A DNA stretch of 64,000 nt, from contig JAGTJM010000089.1 in NCBI GenBank assembly GCA_020747015.1, forward strand, positions 1-64,000, given 5' to 3'. Below the pieces are notes generated by a model, which did not search any database, was not told the DNA's origin, and saw nothing but the letters and a program-made list of their open reading frames with translations. A program made the position numbers and the translations under genes. Below, piece by piece: positions 50,955 to 63,178 of this stretch. Origin of the DNA: Pyrenochaeta sp. MPI-SDFR-AT-0127 (Eukaryota > Ascomycota > Dothideomycetes > Pleosporales > Cucurbitariaceae). Each line of letters begins with the position of its first letter. The first letter of the stretch is position 1.

Positions 50955-53867
50955 CAGAGATGTCAACAATCAAGCCGATCAAGCCCTCGTCGTCGGCTTG
51001 GCTTGAGGCTTGATTTGGAGTCGTTAGGCTTGACTTGTTTGACTTGATTGCCTAGATGAAGCTGGCTTGGCTTGAAGCTTGATCGATGGCTTGATTGTTT
51101 ATTGTTGGAGAGATCGCTCAGCTATACTGATTACTCGGCCTCCTGATCCCAATAGCACAACCCGCATATGGCGTCTATCTCAGCGTCAGTTATTCTTGCT
51201 GTAGCAACGCTGCTGCCTTAATCAAACCCAGCCTTATACCACCGCCTTATACACTGAATAGCAGCCAGTAACTGGGGTGAGATCTTCCGCCTTCGGGGCT
51301 CAAGCAGGTCGCCAAGCTCGCTAAACATACGCTCACACTCGCAGCTCGACGCTGGGATAGAGATGACGTCGATAGCCATCTTAGAGAGATTAGGGTAGCG
51401 ATCGCGCAAGCTTACCCAGTATTTAATTGGGAAGTTTGCAGCATCACTACCCTTCTCAACCCTTGGCTCGCACCTCTTCCACCTATCAAACTCGTCCATC
51501 TCGCTGTCCTCAGTAGCCGCGCTGGCCTTAGGATCAATAAGGGCTTCGATAGCCTCGTCGATATCATTGATAACAACCTTTGGCCGCCTCACTAGGCGTG
51601 GTGAACGGTTGTATTCAGCCCAAAGCGCGCGAAACGCGCAGTTATTAGCGTCTAGCCACTTAGGCTTATTAACCCAGGCAACGTCGCAGTAAGTTTTATA
51701 GCGCGGATAGAGTATCGTTGCCGCGTAGTACGCTGGTGAGAGGTCGAGTTTATTATAGTAATCGCTAGCCTTCGCCCAGGCAGCGCGAAGGTTGATCGCG
51801 AGATTGTCCTCAGGCGCGTCGTCGTACGCATTATGGTCGACTGCCTCGTACACCTTAACGCGCTGCTCGTAGTAAGTAAGTATAAACTCAAAGACCGGGA
51901 TAATCTCTGCAATAGCGCCATAACGGCCACCTTTGCCGCGACCTTCGAGGCGCTTTGTTGCCAACTTTAGCGGCTTTAGTACGTCTATATACTCAGTAAC
52001 TACCGCCCAATCAGCGGCTGTTAGCCCGTCAGATCGCATTAAGGGCGCCGCCTCCGGCAGCTTGTTGCCGCGACTTATCGCGTACGTGTTCTCATCTCGC
52101 ACGCGGCGTATATGGTGGTTAGCGTAGGCGTAAACTGCTGGCTGCAGTTCAACGGCGCGCTTAAAGGCAGAGTAGTACGAGTTCTAGCGCGTGATAACTA
52201 GCTTAATCGGCTTAAGTATCCTGTATTAATCTGTGGGCAGCTCAGCGTTAGCGAGGCGCTGAAAGTTTTCAAAAAGCTCATGTTGTTGCGGCGTTTTAAT
52301 GTAGTTAATGACGCTAAGAAGCACGCCTAGAGGCCCATCCTCGCGCCATTTGTGCATTAACTCGCTCTCAGCAGCAAGCTCAACGCTATCGTTGTCGTAC
52401 GCGTCGTCGTTATTACCCCAGAGTAGCGTCTGACCGATGAGGTTGAGGATGTGAGGGCCGCAACGGAGGCGAAGATGGGGAGCGATGAAGCCCATCTGCT
52501 GCGCGAGCTTGAGGACGGCAGTATCGTTGTTAGTAGCGTTGTCAAGCATAAAGTAGCCAACTGTACGCGGGTTTATGCCGAACTGCTGCAGCGTTTTGCT
52601 AACCATTTCAGCAAACTTCTCGCCAGTGTAAGCACCCGTCAGCTGCGGCAGCGCGATAGGTGCGTCTACAAGGTCACCAACGCTGTTAACGTAGTGAGCA
52701 ACAACGCCTAAGAAGCCACGCTTGCCGCCTTTAGTCGTCCAGCTATCAAAGCTAATATAGACCTTACTCATCAATCGCGACAGCTCAGCGACAACCTGCG
52801 GCTGCATAAAGTCGAAACGGCGCATCAAAAAGCGGGAAACACTCGCATAGGAGATCCACAACGCCGCTACTGCCTCTAGATTTGCAGCTTCAAGCAGCCG
52901 TCGAAACGCGGGCGACTCAAACTCAGAAATCAGATGGTTATTCTCGACGAGCCATGCGACAGCAGCATGTCGAAAATCCTGAATGCTAAAGCCGGCAAGC
53001 TCGTTGGCAACGTCTTGGGATACCTTGACTTTGCCGGCCTTGAAGACAGCGCGCAGCCCGCTCTTACCTGCCTTCGTCGCAGCGTGCGCTTTGCCAGGAG
53101 CTGCGTAACGATGGCCGCGTTTATTCTGCTCTAAATGGCGCGCTGAGGTTGACGTCGATAGCGTTGTTTCGTATATGCCGCCGCCACCAGCGTCGATAAT
53201 CTTGCGCTCATGACAATAGCGACAGACGAAGAAGGTGCGGTCTGGGCCCTTAATGAACGCAACGCGAAAGCCGTAGAGGTATACCCAGCTCTTTTTCTGC
53301 CTCTGCGTAGCCAACGGCTTGCAGTATTGAGGCAAACGTGACCAATTACTCTCCTCAAGTCGTCCGCAAAGCGTTCATCAAAGCCCTTACTACTACTATT
53401 ATTATTATCTTCTGACGTAGCTACTGTTGCAGCTTTGCTGCCTTCAATAGACGTGACGATCACGACGTCAGGCTGAGACTCGCGCAACTGCGACTCAAAG
53501 GTGGGTGGCTCAGTGGCCTGAGACGCGGCAATCGTCAGTGCTTTGCGCGGCGATCGACGCTGAGATAGTTGCTGGGTCGTAATGACGTCGACAGGCTGGG
53601 ACTCGATGCTACAAGCAGCGACTCTTAGGCGCTTGTTCGGGACAGCAGCGCTCTTACGGGGACATTTAGGGGCTTTGTTAAGCGGCATAGCAACAATAGG
53701 GACGCAAAAAAACATCAAGTAACCGTCTATATAGGCAAAGGCGACGGTATAGGTAGATGACGCGTAAGATGGATGCGTAAGATTGACGCGTAAAGTGGCT
53801 TCAGGTGGGTAACGTTGTTCGGACAGTAAGCTGGCCGGATCAGTGATAGCTGCAACAGCTATGTACA
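50955..53867 (-). mobile_element. hAT transposon (copy 2), right end not resolved
   Basis: Starts with CAGAGATGTCAACAATC at 50955, inside the truncated pogo copy, followed by subterminal repeats of TCAAGCC/GGCTTG. The transposase is on the minus strand. The matching terminal repeat was not found on the right; sequence of a different hAT family appears from 53868, so the 5' end is probably truncated. Confidence 0.7.
51218..53688 (-). pseudogene. hAT transposase (copy 2), nearly intact
   Basis: ATG at 53688 (M-P-L-N-K) followed by a basic/Ser-rich N-terminus, BED-type finger (F-F-V-C-R-Y-C-H) near 53,210, the RNase H-like core (S-F-D-S-W-T-T-K-G-G-K-R-G near 52,750, M-L-D-N-A-T-N-N-D near 52,540, R-C-G-P-H-I-L-N-L near 52,450) and C-terminal dimerisation motif I-P-A-S-S-C-E-C-E-R-M-F-S near 51,350, ending at 51218. 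Defects are few: a one-base deletion near 53,358 (D-D-L-E-E expected) and two stops between 52,180 and 52,230 (TAA for Gln, TAG for Trp), both RIP-type. Same family as copy 1. Confidence 0.88.
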
Positions 53868-54391
53868 CTAATAGAGCCCTAGACCTATCCAAGAACGCAA
53901 ACATTCCGCAGCCTCTATACCCCCTACCGGAAGCCGATTTCTTGTATCCGGAATCATCAGCTTAGAACTACTAAAGGCTCTTTCAACAGCGGCTGACATT
54001 GCCGGAATTGAGAGATAGTCAAAAGCCATCCTAGATAGCCGCGGGTATCGAGCCGACTTGTGAGCCCACCAATCTAGGAGATTGTCAGCCCGTTCTCGTA
54101 CTGAGAGGCAGTAGTCTCTATACTCATCAAAAGCTGAGTTAAAATTAATGTCGTCATTATACTTTAAAAGGTAAGCGTCAAACATTGACACATCTTCCTT
54201 AGATGCTGCTCTGACAGCAGATTCAGATAGCGGCTGATTGTTATACTCCTTCCAGGTTATTTCCACATCCGTACGAGCCTTTTCAATCCATTCAGGATGC
54301 TCTAACCAGTTCTTCTCAATATAATGCCACCCATTCTTTGGCGTTCCAGGATTAACAGATTCGGAGAACCCCGACTTCCGATACGTGTATT
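53868..54391 (-). pseudogene. C-terminal fragment of a different hAT transposase
   Basis: The frame reads G-T-P-K-N-G-W-H-Y-I-E, T-W-K-E-Y-N-N, F-D-A-Y-L, D-W-W-A-H-K-S-A-R-Y-P-R-L-S-R-M-A and the dimerisation motif Y-L-S-I-P-A-M-S-A-A-V-E-R-A-F-S, ending at 53868. This is the hAT C-terminal dimerisation domain of a second family. It is open without RIP-type stops for 175 codons, but the catalytic core is missing and a TAA bounds it upstream. Confidence 0.75.
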
Positions 54392-55624
54392 AAGGATGTT
54401 GTTGAGGGGGTTTTGGTGTGTATACGAAGCCCCGCACGTTCATGAGAGTACGATCAGCAACACCAGAACAACAGATTGAAGGACAAGTCTAAACGTTTGG
54501 CAAAAAAACATTTATAAGGTTCAAAATCAGCGTGTCGTGCCGTTGCGGGTAATGAGAGAGAGCAAAGTACATGTCTTAACGGTCGTCATCTGGGAAATAG
54601 GGCCTTGATGGGTTCATCACACAGAATGCTTCATAGCTACGACCGCAAGAATTTTCCACGAAACAGCCATGAAGACCTATTATTAGGCCTATATATTTAG
54701 CCGCGCCTATAACACGTGACAATATTAAGCAACAATACAAGACCCGCTAAGACCTCGCAACCTATCTTTCTAGGCAATTCAGGGTTACTATTGTAAGTCC
54801 TAAGATACATAGCGCGTCTAAATTTTAATAAAAAATAGGGGACGCCAGGGCGTTATTTAGAAATGGCCTCATCGACAACAGATGTACTACTCAGGCATGA
54901 ACCGGCTGTTGAACATTGGTGGGGTTGAGATGCTCATGTGGTCGAATTGCTTGTTTACATCCGACGCTTATCTCTCTGGGTTGTCTCCGAGCAGCGTAGC
55001 CTATCCCCCAGGTGTCCGTAATATGCAGGCTGAATGATCAGGTCATCTCGTGCCTGGGCAGGCTCTTGCGAAGCAGCATCTCAAGGCAGCGGCCATGACG
55101 CAGATGTTGACGTAGCGGCCTCCAGACCTGGTGACTTTTGACTCCGTAAATGGAGGGGCCCAAGTCAGCTCGTCTCAGCAATTATTTCATGCTGGAATAA
55201 ACAACGTCTCGAATGGAAGCTACAAAGATTTTCAAGACCATATCGTATTCGCTTCCCTCTCCACCGCTGCGGACACATGGCTCATGTTCACAGGAATGGA
55301 GCGAGGCAGCACGGAATCAACAAACTATTCGACTCACCCATCACATTGGATACACGAAATGCCAGACCTCACATCAAGAGCAAGACAGCTGCAAAATAGG
55401 CTATGTATTAAGCTGCTACCGATGCGCAAAAATTAGTTAATTATGCGGTGCTCGAGAATGGAGCAGTTTCGAAGTATAGAGGCGGATCGAAGCGAAACTT
55501 TAAAAGTACAATCAATGCCTTCCAAGGCCGGGGTTAGAAGGTAAGTTGATTGGCGGCTCGCAGGCATTCAGAGGACGTTGAAGGCAGAGCCTGGCGATTA
55601 TCAGGTTCTAGAATACTGAGTCCC
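54392..55624. other. Intergenic, no gene recognised
   Basis: No supported gene. 54,680-54,850 is TpA-shifted and looks like a small RIP-mutated repeat remnant. Open frames at 55,131-55,440 show no motif. Confidence 0.4.
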
Positions 55625-57195
55625 TCAAGTCCTGGTACGATGTTTTCGAGCACAGGCGTTCACCGAGGTCGCTTCCGAGGCGGTTGTTGGGACAGAACTC
55701 GTTCCCAAAACCGACTGCGATGTCGTGATTATCGTCACCGTGCTGGTCTGGAAAGACATACTGGGCTAAGGTAGTATATATACGCCGGTAGATGTAGGAA
55801 CCGACTTCGTCACATACGCCGACGTCTTAGTAAGGAGGGTTGAGGCCGATGACGCGACAAAGGGATTGGACGATGTGGTTGGTTGTGATGCAAGAGAAGT
55901 GGAAGATACCGCTGGGACATAATCCTCGCCCAAACGATGGAGTAGCGATCCCCAGCCAACCCCATCGAAGTGGCCAGAGCCCTCGCCCCCTAAGCCAACA
56001 CCGGGTTTAAAACTACTCTGAGTAGATTCGGCTGTATAGTTCTTAAACAGCGTGGTCTATAGTGCCTCTAAGCCCTTAATCTGCACATAATGCGCGTAGA
56101 GCAACTCCCACGTGGGTCGCACTGCACCTCTAGAATCTAAACTAATATGAGTGAACGAGACAATACTATTCGTCCATGGCTCGAATGGGACGTCGTTGCC
56201 AAGATTGTATCGAGCAAAGTACTCTGCGCTGTGGAAGATGATAAGTTAAAGGAATTTTACTATAGGGGTGATGTTTACCCATGCAAGATTCGACTATCAT
56301 TATAGCCGTAGAGGTCTACGCCTTGATTCCACGCTTGTTGGGCAATAACGCCTAAGAGCTGAAAGTCAAGGCTGGTATGGCCTTGATCTCGTCCGGCTTC
56401 TTAGGGCTGCCCCATGGTGACGCCAGTTCCTGGTTCCAAAACGAGATTTGTGATCGCGTTGTTGATCGCTCCATTACCCGTACCGGACTTGAAATACTCA
56501 ACAACGAAATCGAAAAGCATAGCGTTGTCAGTATACACTCCGAAAGCCATCGCAGAGGCCATATTACACAGCTCCCAGTTAGCATGAAAATGCTTGACGT
56601 TATGCTCCGAAGGGGCTTGATGATTGAGGAAGAAAAGGTTCCTATATACGAAGATATCTTGGAACATGGTAGTGAATGCTCGAGCATTGCTACTGGATTC
56701 GAACGGGGTGTAATCTCGCAGCAGCTCCGCCGCATTCACCAGCTGATACCCTTGAAGCCCCGCCAAGAGGTATTGATCGTCGCTATTATCGAGTGCGTTG
56801 AGCGTGCGTCCCCACGCCCCGAGGATGTTAGACGCCGTCTCTGCGTATGATGCGTTGCCTTCGATTTTCCATCGAACCGCAAGGTTGAAAGCCGCAGCGA
56901 CATCGTGCCAGAGCAGATCGGCGTTGGATTTCACGCCGTTGAACGTGCCTCGATGAACGCGAGACACCGCTTGGTCAACGTAGGTCGACTGGGAGTATCT
57001 CAGGCTCTTCAACTTGTTCCAGGAAGCTTGCCAGGGATCTGCGCGAGTGGAAAGTTTAGTCTTGATGCGAGCAATGTCTGCATTGTTCACCAGAAGACCA
57101 GGATGGTTGAACGCAAAGACGGAGGAAAAGAGAAGAAAAAGGTAAAAACTGGTAGACAGAAGAGAAGACATATTGTAAGGAGTGGGTGATGGCAC
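55625..57195 (-). pseudogene. Alginate-lyase-like secreted enzyme with premature stops
   Basis: Starts at ATG 57195 or, better, 57171, giving a signal peptide (S-F-Y-L-F-L-L-F-S-S-V-F-A). The alginate-lyase (PF05426-type) fold is visible: H-P-G-L-L-V, A-D-L-L-W-H-D-V-A-A-A-F-N-L-A, H-N-V-K-H-F-H-A-N-W-E-L-C-N-M-A with likely catalytic Asn/His, E-A-G-R-D-Q-G-H-T, N-L-G-N-D-V-P-F, S-R-G-A-V-R-P-T-W-E-L-L-Y and G-H-F-D-G-V-G-W-G-S. A 50-bp intron (56278-56229) is intact. TAA at ~56,400 (just before E-A-G-R-D-Q) and TAG near 56,056 interrupt it; a third TAG at 55766 sits inside a Ser/Thr-rich tail that continues to 55625. All are single-base C-to-T or G-to-A stops. Probable plant or algal polysaccharide degradation role in intact relatives. 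Confidence 0.78.
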
Positions 57196-58381
57196 AGATA
57201 GCTGAGCACGAGTGCCAGCGGAAGGAAAGAGAGCCTGACGAGGAGACGAGAATGATGAAGCCGATGCTCGTGTTCAAGTCTACGAGAAACGGGCATATAT
57301 CAAAATACTTAGTTCGCAAGACAATTCCGGAGCAAGTTAGCGCAATGAGTAAACTATTGTTACAGATAAGATGAGAGCGGCGTTGCTACTAGCCCAAAAT
57401 AGCAAAGCGCGGCTAGAAATCCCCACCTGCCTCCCTTGAATTTGACGAATTTGATAGCCAACAGATGTGGGACAGTGTACAATACTCAGGCCACTGCATG
57501 GGAACTCAAGGGCACGGCTACAAAGAGCAATATAACAAGACTCCTCCCTTATGTGCAAAGCATTGGCAGAATCCCGAAAATGATTTGCATCATCGAAAGA
57601 AAGCAGATCAAACCAATCTCCTAGAGGTAAGTTATAGTAACCATATATGTAGATAATGATCGGTAATGGGATTGGAGATGAAAAGGATATGCTGGCGCAC
57701 TGTCTAACTATAGCGCCAAACCAAGCCAACCGTACAGTAAGACTGCGATGAATTCGCCGAGCGCTAACAAGCGGCCCGTCATCTCTCAGCCGATCCATTG
57801 GCTTGTATCGATTTAGAGTCACTTAATCTCTGGGAAAGCGGCGCTAAGAACATAGATATCGGAAACTGGCCCAAGAGGCTTAGTTGAGTGTCGGGTGCCG
57901 GAAGCAGGACGTTTAATCGAAGCTGTGATAGTTTTCTATGCGAATTCGACTTATTGATAGTGACAACAGCAATGCAGCACGTTTTTCAGACTCCTGAGTA
58001 CTGCAGCCACACGGTCCAATTCTTTCGACGTGCCAGCAAAGCAGATATCTAATTTTAAGATTATTTGCCTCAACATCTAGACATTCTGGCAAAGTCAGAT
58101 GGATCGATGCATCGCGTGCTCCTTCGTCTGATGCTTGCCCAATGTATTTACGCGTGTCCAATTGCTTGGTTCGATCCCATTATTGTATGCGATATAGCTA
58201 TGCGTGAGAAGGACTAAGTTAATGCTGATATCATTACCTCAGTGAAACTAGTGTTAAGGAATAGAGCTATCTTTTTTATTTATTCTAAGGTAATTTTAAT
58301 AAGGCGCGGCTACGAATATACTTTATAATAGCAGATAATGTCACGAGAGGCTACGAAGAGTGATATTAAAGCTAGTTACTA
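57196..58381. other. Intergenic, no gene recognised
   Basis: Promoter side of the alginate-lyase-like gene and further non-coding sequence. The minus-strand frame 57337-57822 has no recognisable domain. Confidence 0.4.
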
Positions 58382-58600
58382 AGCCTGGTTGGCAAGTGAG
58401 ATTTGTCCCCCCGTTTTGGTTGAAGCTCTGAACTGGGAGAACAAGTGTGACGATTTTCTATCTACGCCAACACCTTTATCTACATAGTTTAAGGGTGTAT
58501 CGTCGCACTATCGTGTAGAAATAGTCACACTAGTTTCTGGCTATCTCGTCACATGATCTGGGTTCCAACTAAAACGGGGGGACAAATCTCACTAGCCGGC
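58382..58600. mobile_element. ~220-bp MITE
   Basis: Inverted termini share AGTGAGATTTGTCCCCCCGT (left 58395-58414, right inverted about 58,575-58,594), preceded on each side by a GCC-GG block. TA lies at the left border (58380-58381) and next to the right end. No coding capacity. Confidence 0.75.
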
Positions 58601-59845
58601 TCTAATAACTACAACTACAAAAGGTATGTATATATACCCCTGAGTAGAGGTGTGATCTGCAGGCACGTGATGTACGACACGTGAGAGGTAAGTAGAGGTT
58701 AATACATGTTATACAGGAGACACAAACCGCAGGCGGTTTGCTAAGAAGAGCCTTGAGGAACGAAGTCACAGGGGGCAATTTTGAATCCTTTAATGAATCC
58801 TTTACAACAAACATGGACATGTCGCCGCCAATATTTTTCTGGCTTTCGAGTGGTTTGCGTAGATTAGCGTGGGCATTGGTTGATGTGGGTGATAGGCATT
58901 TTGTATGGAGATATGTTTGATGAGAGTGTTATGGGGGAATCAAAAGCGATGCTGATCTATAGTTCTATATAGAGGATAGAGGCGAGCGAGCGGGGTAGCC
59001 GCCATTGGCGATACGTTGGAGAACTAATGGAGATTTTGGTGATATACTGGATGTGATGAAGCAGTTGAAGAGATCTAGAGTTGTTGAGGCGTGAATGGGT
59101 CAGGTGTGAGACTTGTGTGTCAGTAGGAGGAATTCGGATTCGTATATCGAGAATTGAGGGTGTTGAGAAGTCGCTTAGAAGCACCATTATGGGATGGGTT
59201 AAAGAAGTAATAAGGGCCATGTACTTTCATTCTGGATCTTGTCAAACCCATTACGGGCTGAATTAAATTGGATTAAATAATTAAATTAGCAAAGCTTTGA
59301 AACTTGTTAGTCATGTTTTACTTAGTTATCCTGCTAGTGAAGTACAATACGGAGGTGGCGTTGTAATATCTGTGATAGTAGATATTCGGCGGTGCCTCGG
59401 GGGTAGAAATTCGCCCAATTAATTCAGCTAATTAGTCAATATGGCTTGACTGGATTAAAAAGCATACTAGATAAGACGAAGAATACGGGACTAACGAAGG
59501 GCGGATGGGCTTAGTATGGTGAGGGAAAATAAAAGTATAATCGGTCATGTGGACTTAGGGTGAGGAATAGTGGTATTATCAGTGTAGACGATGGCATCGC
59601 TCGACTAATGATAGGGAAAATGTGGGGATTAATGGTAGGGGGGGTATAAGGAATGGGGGGGAAGGCGTTAAAGGACATGCAATGTCGTGATACACTGATG
59701 AAAGGAAAAATGAGCGGAGGCGAATCGAGGTCACAGTCATTGTCTGAATATCTTCGAGAGCTTAATGAGCGTAATCAACATAATATAGCGGCCGCAAGGC
59801 TTAATATCAGAGTTTCTGTTGCATCTGAATCCAATCAGAACAGAC
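58601..59845. other. Intergenic, no gene recognised
   Basis: Short open frames only (for example 59,653-59,904, which runs into the hAT terminus). No motif, RNA or repeat structure recognised. Confidence 0.4.
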
Positions 59846-62800
59846 CTGGACATCGTTCGTGTAAACGATCAGTAAACGATAATCGATCGTTTGACTATCG
59901 TTAGCTTTATTGTTGTTCTTATTTACAGATGCGTCGCGAAAGCGGGGAAGCGGAGAAGTCAATAGATGAGATTATGAACGTGTCAATACAGTTTTACTGC
60001 AAATTCGTTCCATTTCTCTTATTACTCCTTTATTAACTGCCAGCATGAGCTTAAAGAATCGTCGAAAGCGATTAGCTACTCATCTTGACGATACTGGGCC
60101 GCAACAACGTCGTAGTAATCGATTATCGCAACTTATTATCCAGGATAAGGACTCTCCTGTCTAGCAAAGGTTTAATCTTAACGATACTAACGACGACGAG
60201 CTTTTAGAAGTTATCGCAGATCCCTCTATACGTACTGAGTTACAGCGTACCAACGATGACTCAATCTGGCTACCAGAAAGTCAGCCTGACGAGCCAGCCA
60301 CCGCTCTAAAGTTTGACTATAGTTGGGTTGATTAGGAGCGTATCTTAAGCTTTGCAACGCCTCTTAGTGATGTTAAAGTCACCTAGTGGGTGTGGAAATA
60401 TAGGGTTCTTATAGAGTAGAAAGATCGAATGACTAAGGCGAGATTCTGGTTATGCAAGCCGTGTTACCTAAATGGGAAGGAGATTACTTATAACGTAACG
60501 AGAGGTGTCTAAAGCGTACGCAAGCACATAGCTTAGTACTACCTAAAGCTTACAGAAGACGAGAGCCTAGAGGACTTTAAGCTTACTAACTAGTTTCGTT
60601 CGTATGGCCTTAGCCTATCTTAAAGCGATTATTAACGCATTATTACTTAATTAATCTGAAATACCGACTTTAAGAGGGTTAACCAAGCTCTAAGGAGGTA
60701 GGTAGTGAGGCGTAGGATCCTATTTCAGCGTGTTGATAACCCTAAATTCCTTAAATTTCTGGCCACGTTGCAACTATTAGTTTAAACCCTAAGGGCTATA
60801 AATAATAGGCGTATAATTGCCCGGCGAGTGCTTAAAGATCTAAAATACTATTAGCGTAAGATAATACAGCTTTTATAGTAAGCTCTAGGCATAATCCACC
60901 TTATATTTAACTTATAGACGTCACTAAACTTACACGCAGTTAATAGAGTAATTGCTCACTTCGCTAACTATAAGGGTACTAACTGTAAGCTTCTACTAGG
61001 CCTCTCACCGTTTTATAACTCCTATAAGGGTGTTAATATCGCCCAGGACGTGTATCGAATTGCTAAGATATATAGAATTGTAGGCAAGCCTGGCTGCTTT
61101 ATCCTTAATAATGCTAGGAATAATAATACAGCTATTAACGCGTTAGTAAAGCTTCTTAATATTTAAGAGGCTTCGTAGGCTCACCAGCGGCGATTACGTT
61201 GTACGGGCTACGTTATTAACTTAGTAGCGAGATCCCTCTTATTCGGCGATTGAAAGGATATATACGAGGCCGAGAACTAGCTACTAAAGGATTCCCGCGA
61301 TGAAGTAATACTCTAGCAGTGCTAAAGACCTATTAGAAAGATTTATAATATTATATAATAGGTGCGTAAGAGCCCTTAGAGGCACGAGAGATAGCTAAAA
61401 GTTTATAAGCGTAAGCGCAAGAAAAAGCTTATAAAGCCTTACCGCTTAGAGTTTTTATAGAACTAGCAGACGCGGTGGAACAGCATTTATCTTATAATTA
61501 ATCGCGCAGTAGAACTTATAGCCGAGGTTAACACATTCATCGACGACGAGAGTAACCGCTACTCTATAGCAGTTAGCAGCGGCAAGCGCGTTTAAAAAGG
61601 TAAAGACTTACTATTATTGTATATATTTAAAAATCGCTTCACACACGACGATTAGGGCGTACGGCAAACTTTTTAAGGCCTCCTCCAGCCACTCTTTAAA
61701 GTAATAATAGCTCTGCAAGGCGACGCCAGCGCTGGCGATTTTATAGGAGTTGGCTACGTCTTACCTACGCTTAAATATATCCTCAGTCGTCTTAACGATA
61801 CTAAGGCTGAGTGCGCTAGTCGCGATACGAGGATACACGTATTGCTCGAACATAGATAGGCGAAGGCAGATGAGTACTATTATCTTATAGATCACTTACC
61901 AGCACTAGCAGCCGCTATTATACTCGACCCACGCCGCAAGTAGCACTTTATTAACCGGTAATAGAAGCAGTAAATAGGTAGAGCTTAGCTAAAGACCGCG
62001 AAGTAACCAGTAAGAGATCTATAGCAGCGCGAGTATAAAGACTTACCAGGTGAACTTGAAGCCATATTAACAAGATTACTAAGTAAAAAACCACCTATAT
62101 TACGTGCACTAAGAACCTACCTCGCTACTACTATTAATAAGGATAATCCTATTATTGCTACGACTGCGGATAAGTACGATAGGTAGATAGGCAAGCCGCG
62201 AGTACGCAGTGTTAATCCTATCAAGTACTAGCATTCCGCTGAGGTTCGTGGCCGTTATCCTCGCCTCGCCCGAATAACGATTGATATCCTCCCTATCCCA
62301 CCTATAAGTGATGAGCCAGAGAGGGTCTTCTCCCTTGCTAGTATCCTCCTTGATAAGCGGCGTCAAAGTATAAGTGTAGAGGTAATAGAGGCAAGCGAAC
62401 TGCTTGCAAACTAGGATACGCAAGGACTTATTACACTAGGGTCGCCAGCAGGCTTAGGCGACGATAAGAATAACCGCGAAGTGGAGGATAAGGAGGGTGG
62501 CGAGCAGCTAACACCGAGTGCGACGCAGCTAAGCTTCCCGAGTACCCCGGCAGTAGGGGAGCTAGCTAATAGTCGTTTCTCAACACTAGAACTGTAGTGA
62601 TAGTTAGCAGCGATTACGAGCTCTGATTTTTCTTTTAAATAAACCGAGCAATTTTAATATATAGGTGTTAATAGGATAGGAAATCCTATTTAAGAGAGCT
62701 TGGCTAAAGATTGTATAGTATAGCCTGTGCGCTGCCTATACAACTTTCCTAAAACAGGAATTAGGAATAGCTGAGATTTACGAGATTCTCACAGTTTCTA

Positions 62801-62909
62801 TAGTAAATACCTAGGCAGTCAGAATAAGAATCAGTTCTTGGCCATAAACGTCGTTCGGACGATGAACGATCATTCAAAACGATCGTTTGGGGAAACGAAC
62901 GATGTCCAA
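59846..62909 (+). mobile_element. hAT transposon of a third family
   Basis: ~3.06 kb with short inverted ends TGGACATCGTTCGT (59847-59860) and its complement (62895-62908). Both subterminal regions carry several ACGATC/GATCGT copies, including AACGATCGTTT palindromes, typical of hAT transposase-binding arrays. A clear 8-bp target duplication was not found. The transposase lies on the plus strand. Confidence 0.78.
60045..62597 (+). pseudogene. hAT transposase (third family), RIP-degraded
   Basis: ATG 60045 to TAG 62597 is 851 codons in one frame. Seen: BED-like finger region (F-W-L-C-K-P-C) near 60,450, the core block G-C-F-I-L-N-N-A-R-N-N-N-T near 61,100 (where active relatives have D-N-A-x-N-N-D), T-R-W-N-S near 61,470, L-D-P-R-R-K near 61,930 and the dimerisation motif I-P-P-I-S-D-E-P-E-R-V-F-S near 62,310. 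Many TAG/TAA stops replace Trp/Gln. Asp-to-Asn in the core block is again a G-to-A change. Confidence 0.83.
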
Positions 62910-63178
62910 GTCCGTTGAACTAAGACGAATCCTTAAGGAGGTATCTAGGCTTCGAATGAGAGAGTATATCTATAGACACGTGATCGGCCCGTTACCGTAC
63001 CGGGCTGCGCCCGGTATGCGGCCGTGGATGGGTTTACTCGTGACAGAAAACGAGCACCGAGGTACAGAGCTTTCAAGGAGCGTTGGACTGTCCGATACCA
63101 AATATGGTAATTCGAGTGTTACTTAGACGAGCAGATACGGGCAGAGTGCTACTGTAAGAGTGATATTGCGGCAAAGGT
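62910..63178. other. Short intergenic gap
   Basis: No feature recognised; 3' flank of the adenylation-domain gene. No carrier-protein (D-S-L) motif is seen here. Confidence 0.4.

Noticed and set aside
52451..53134. Plus-strand frames opposite hAT copy 2
   Set aside because: Antisense shadows of the transposase.
57337..57822. 161-codon minus-strand frame
   Set aside because: No domain, signal or codon pattern; probably chance.
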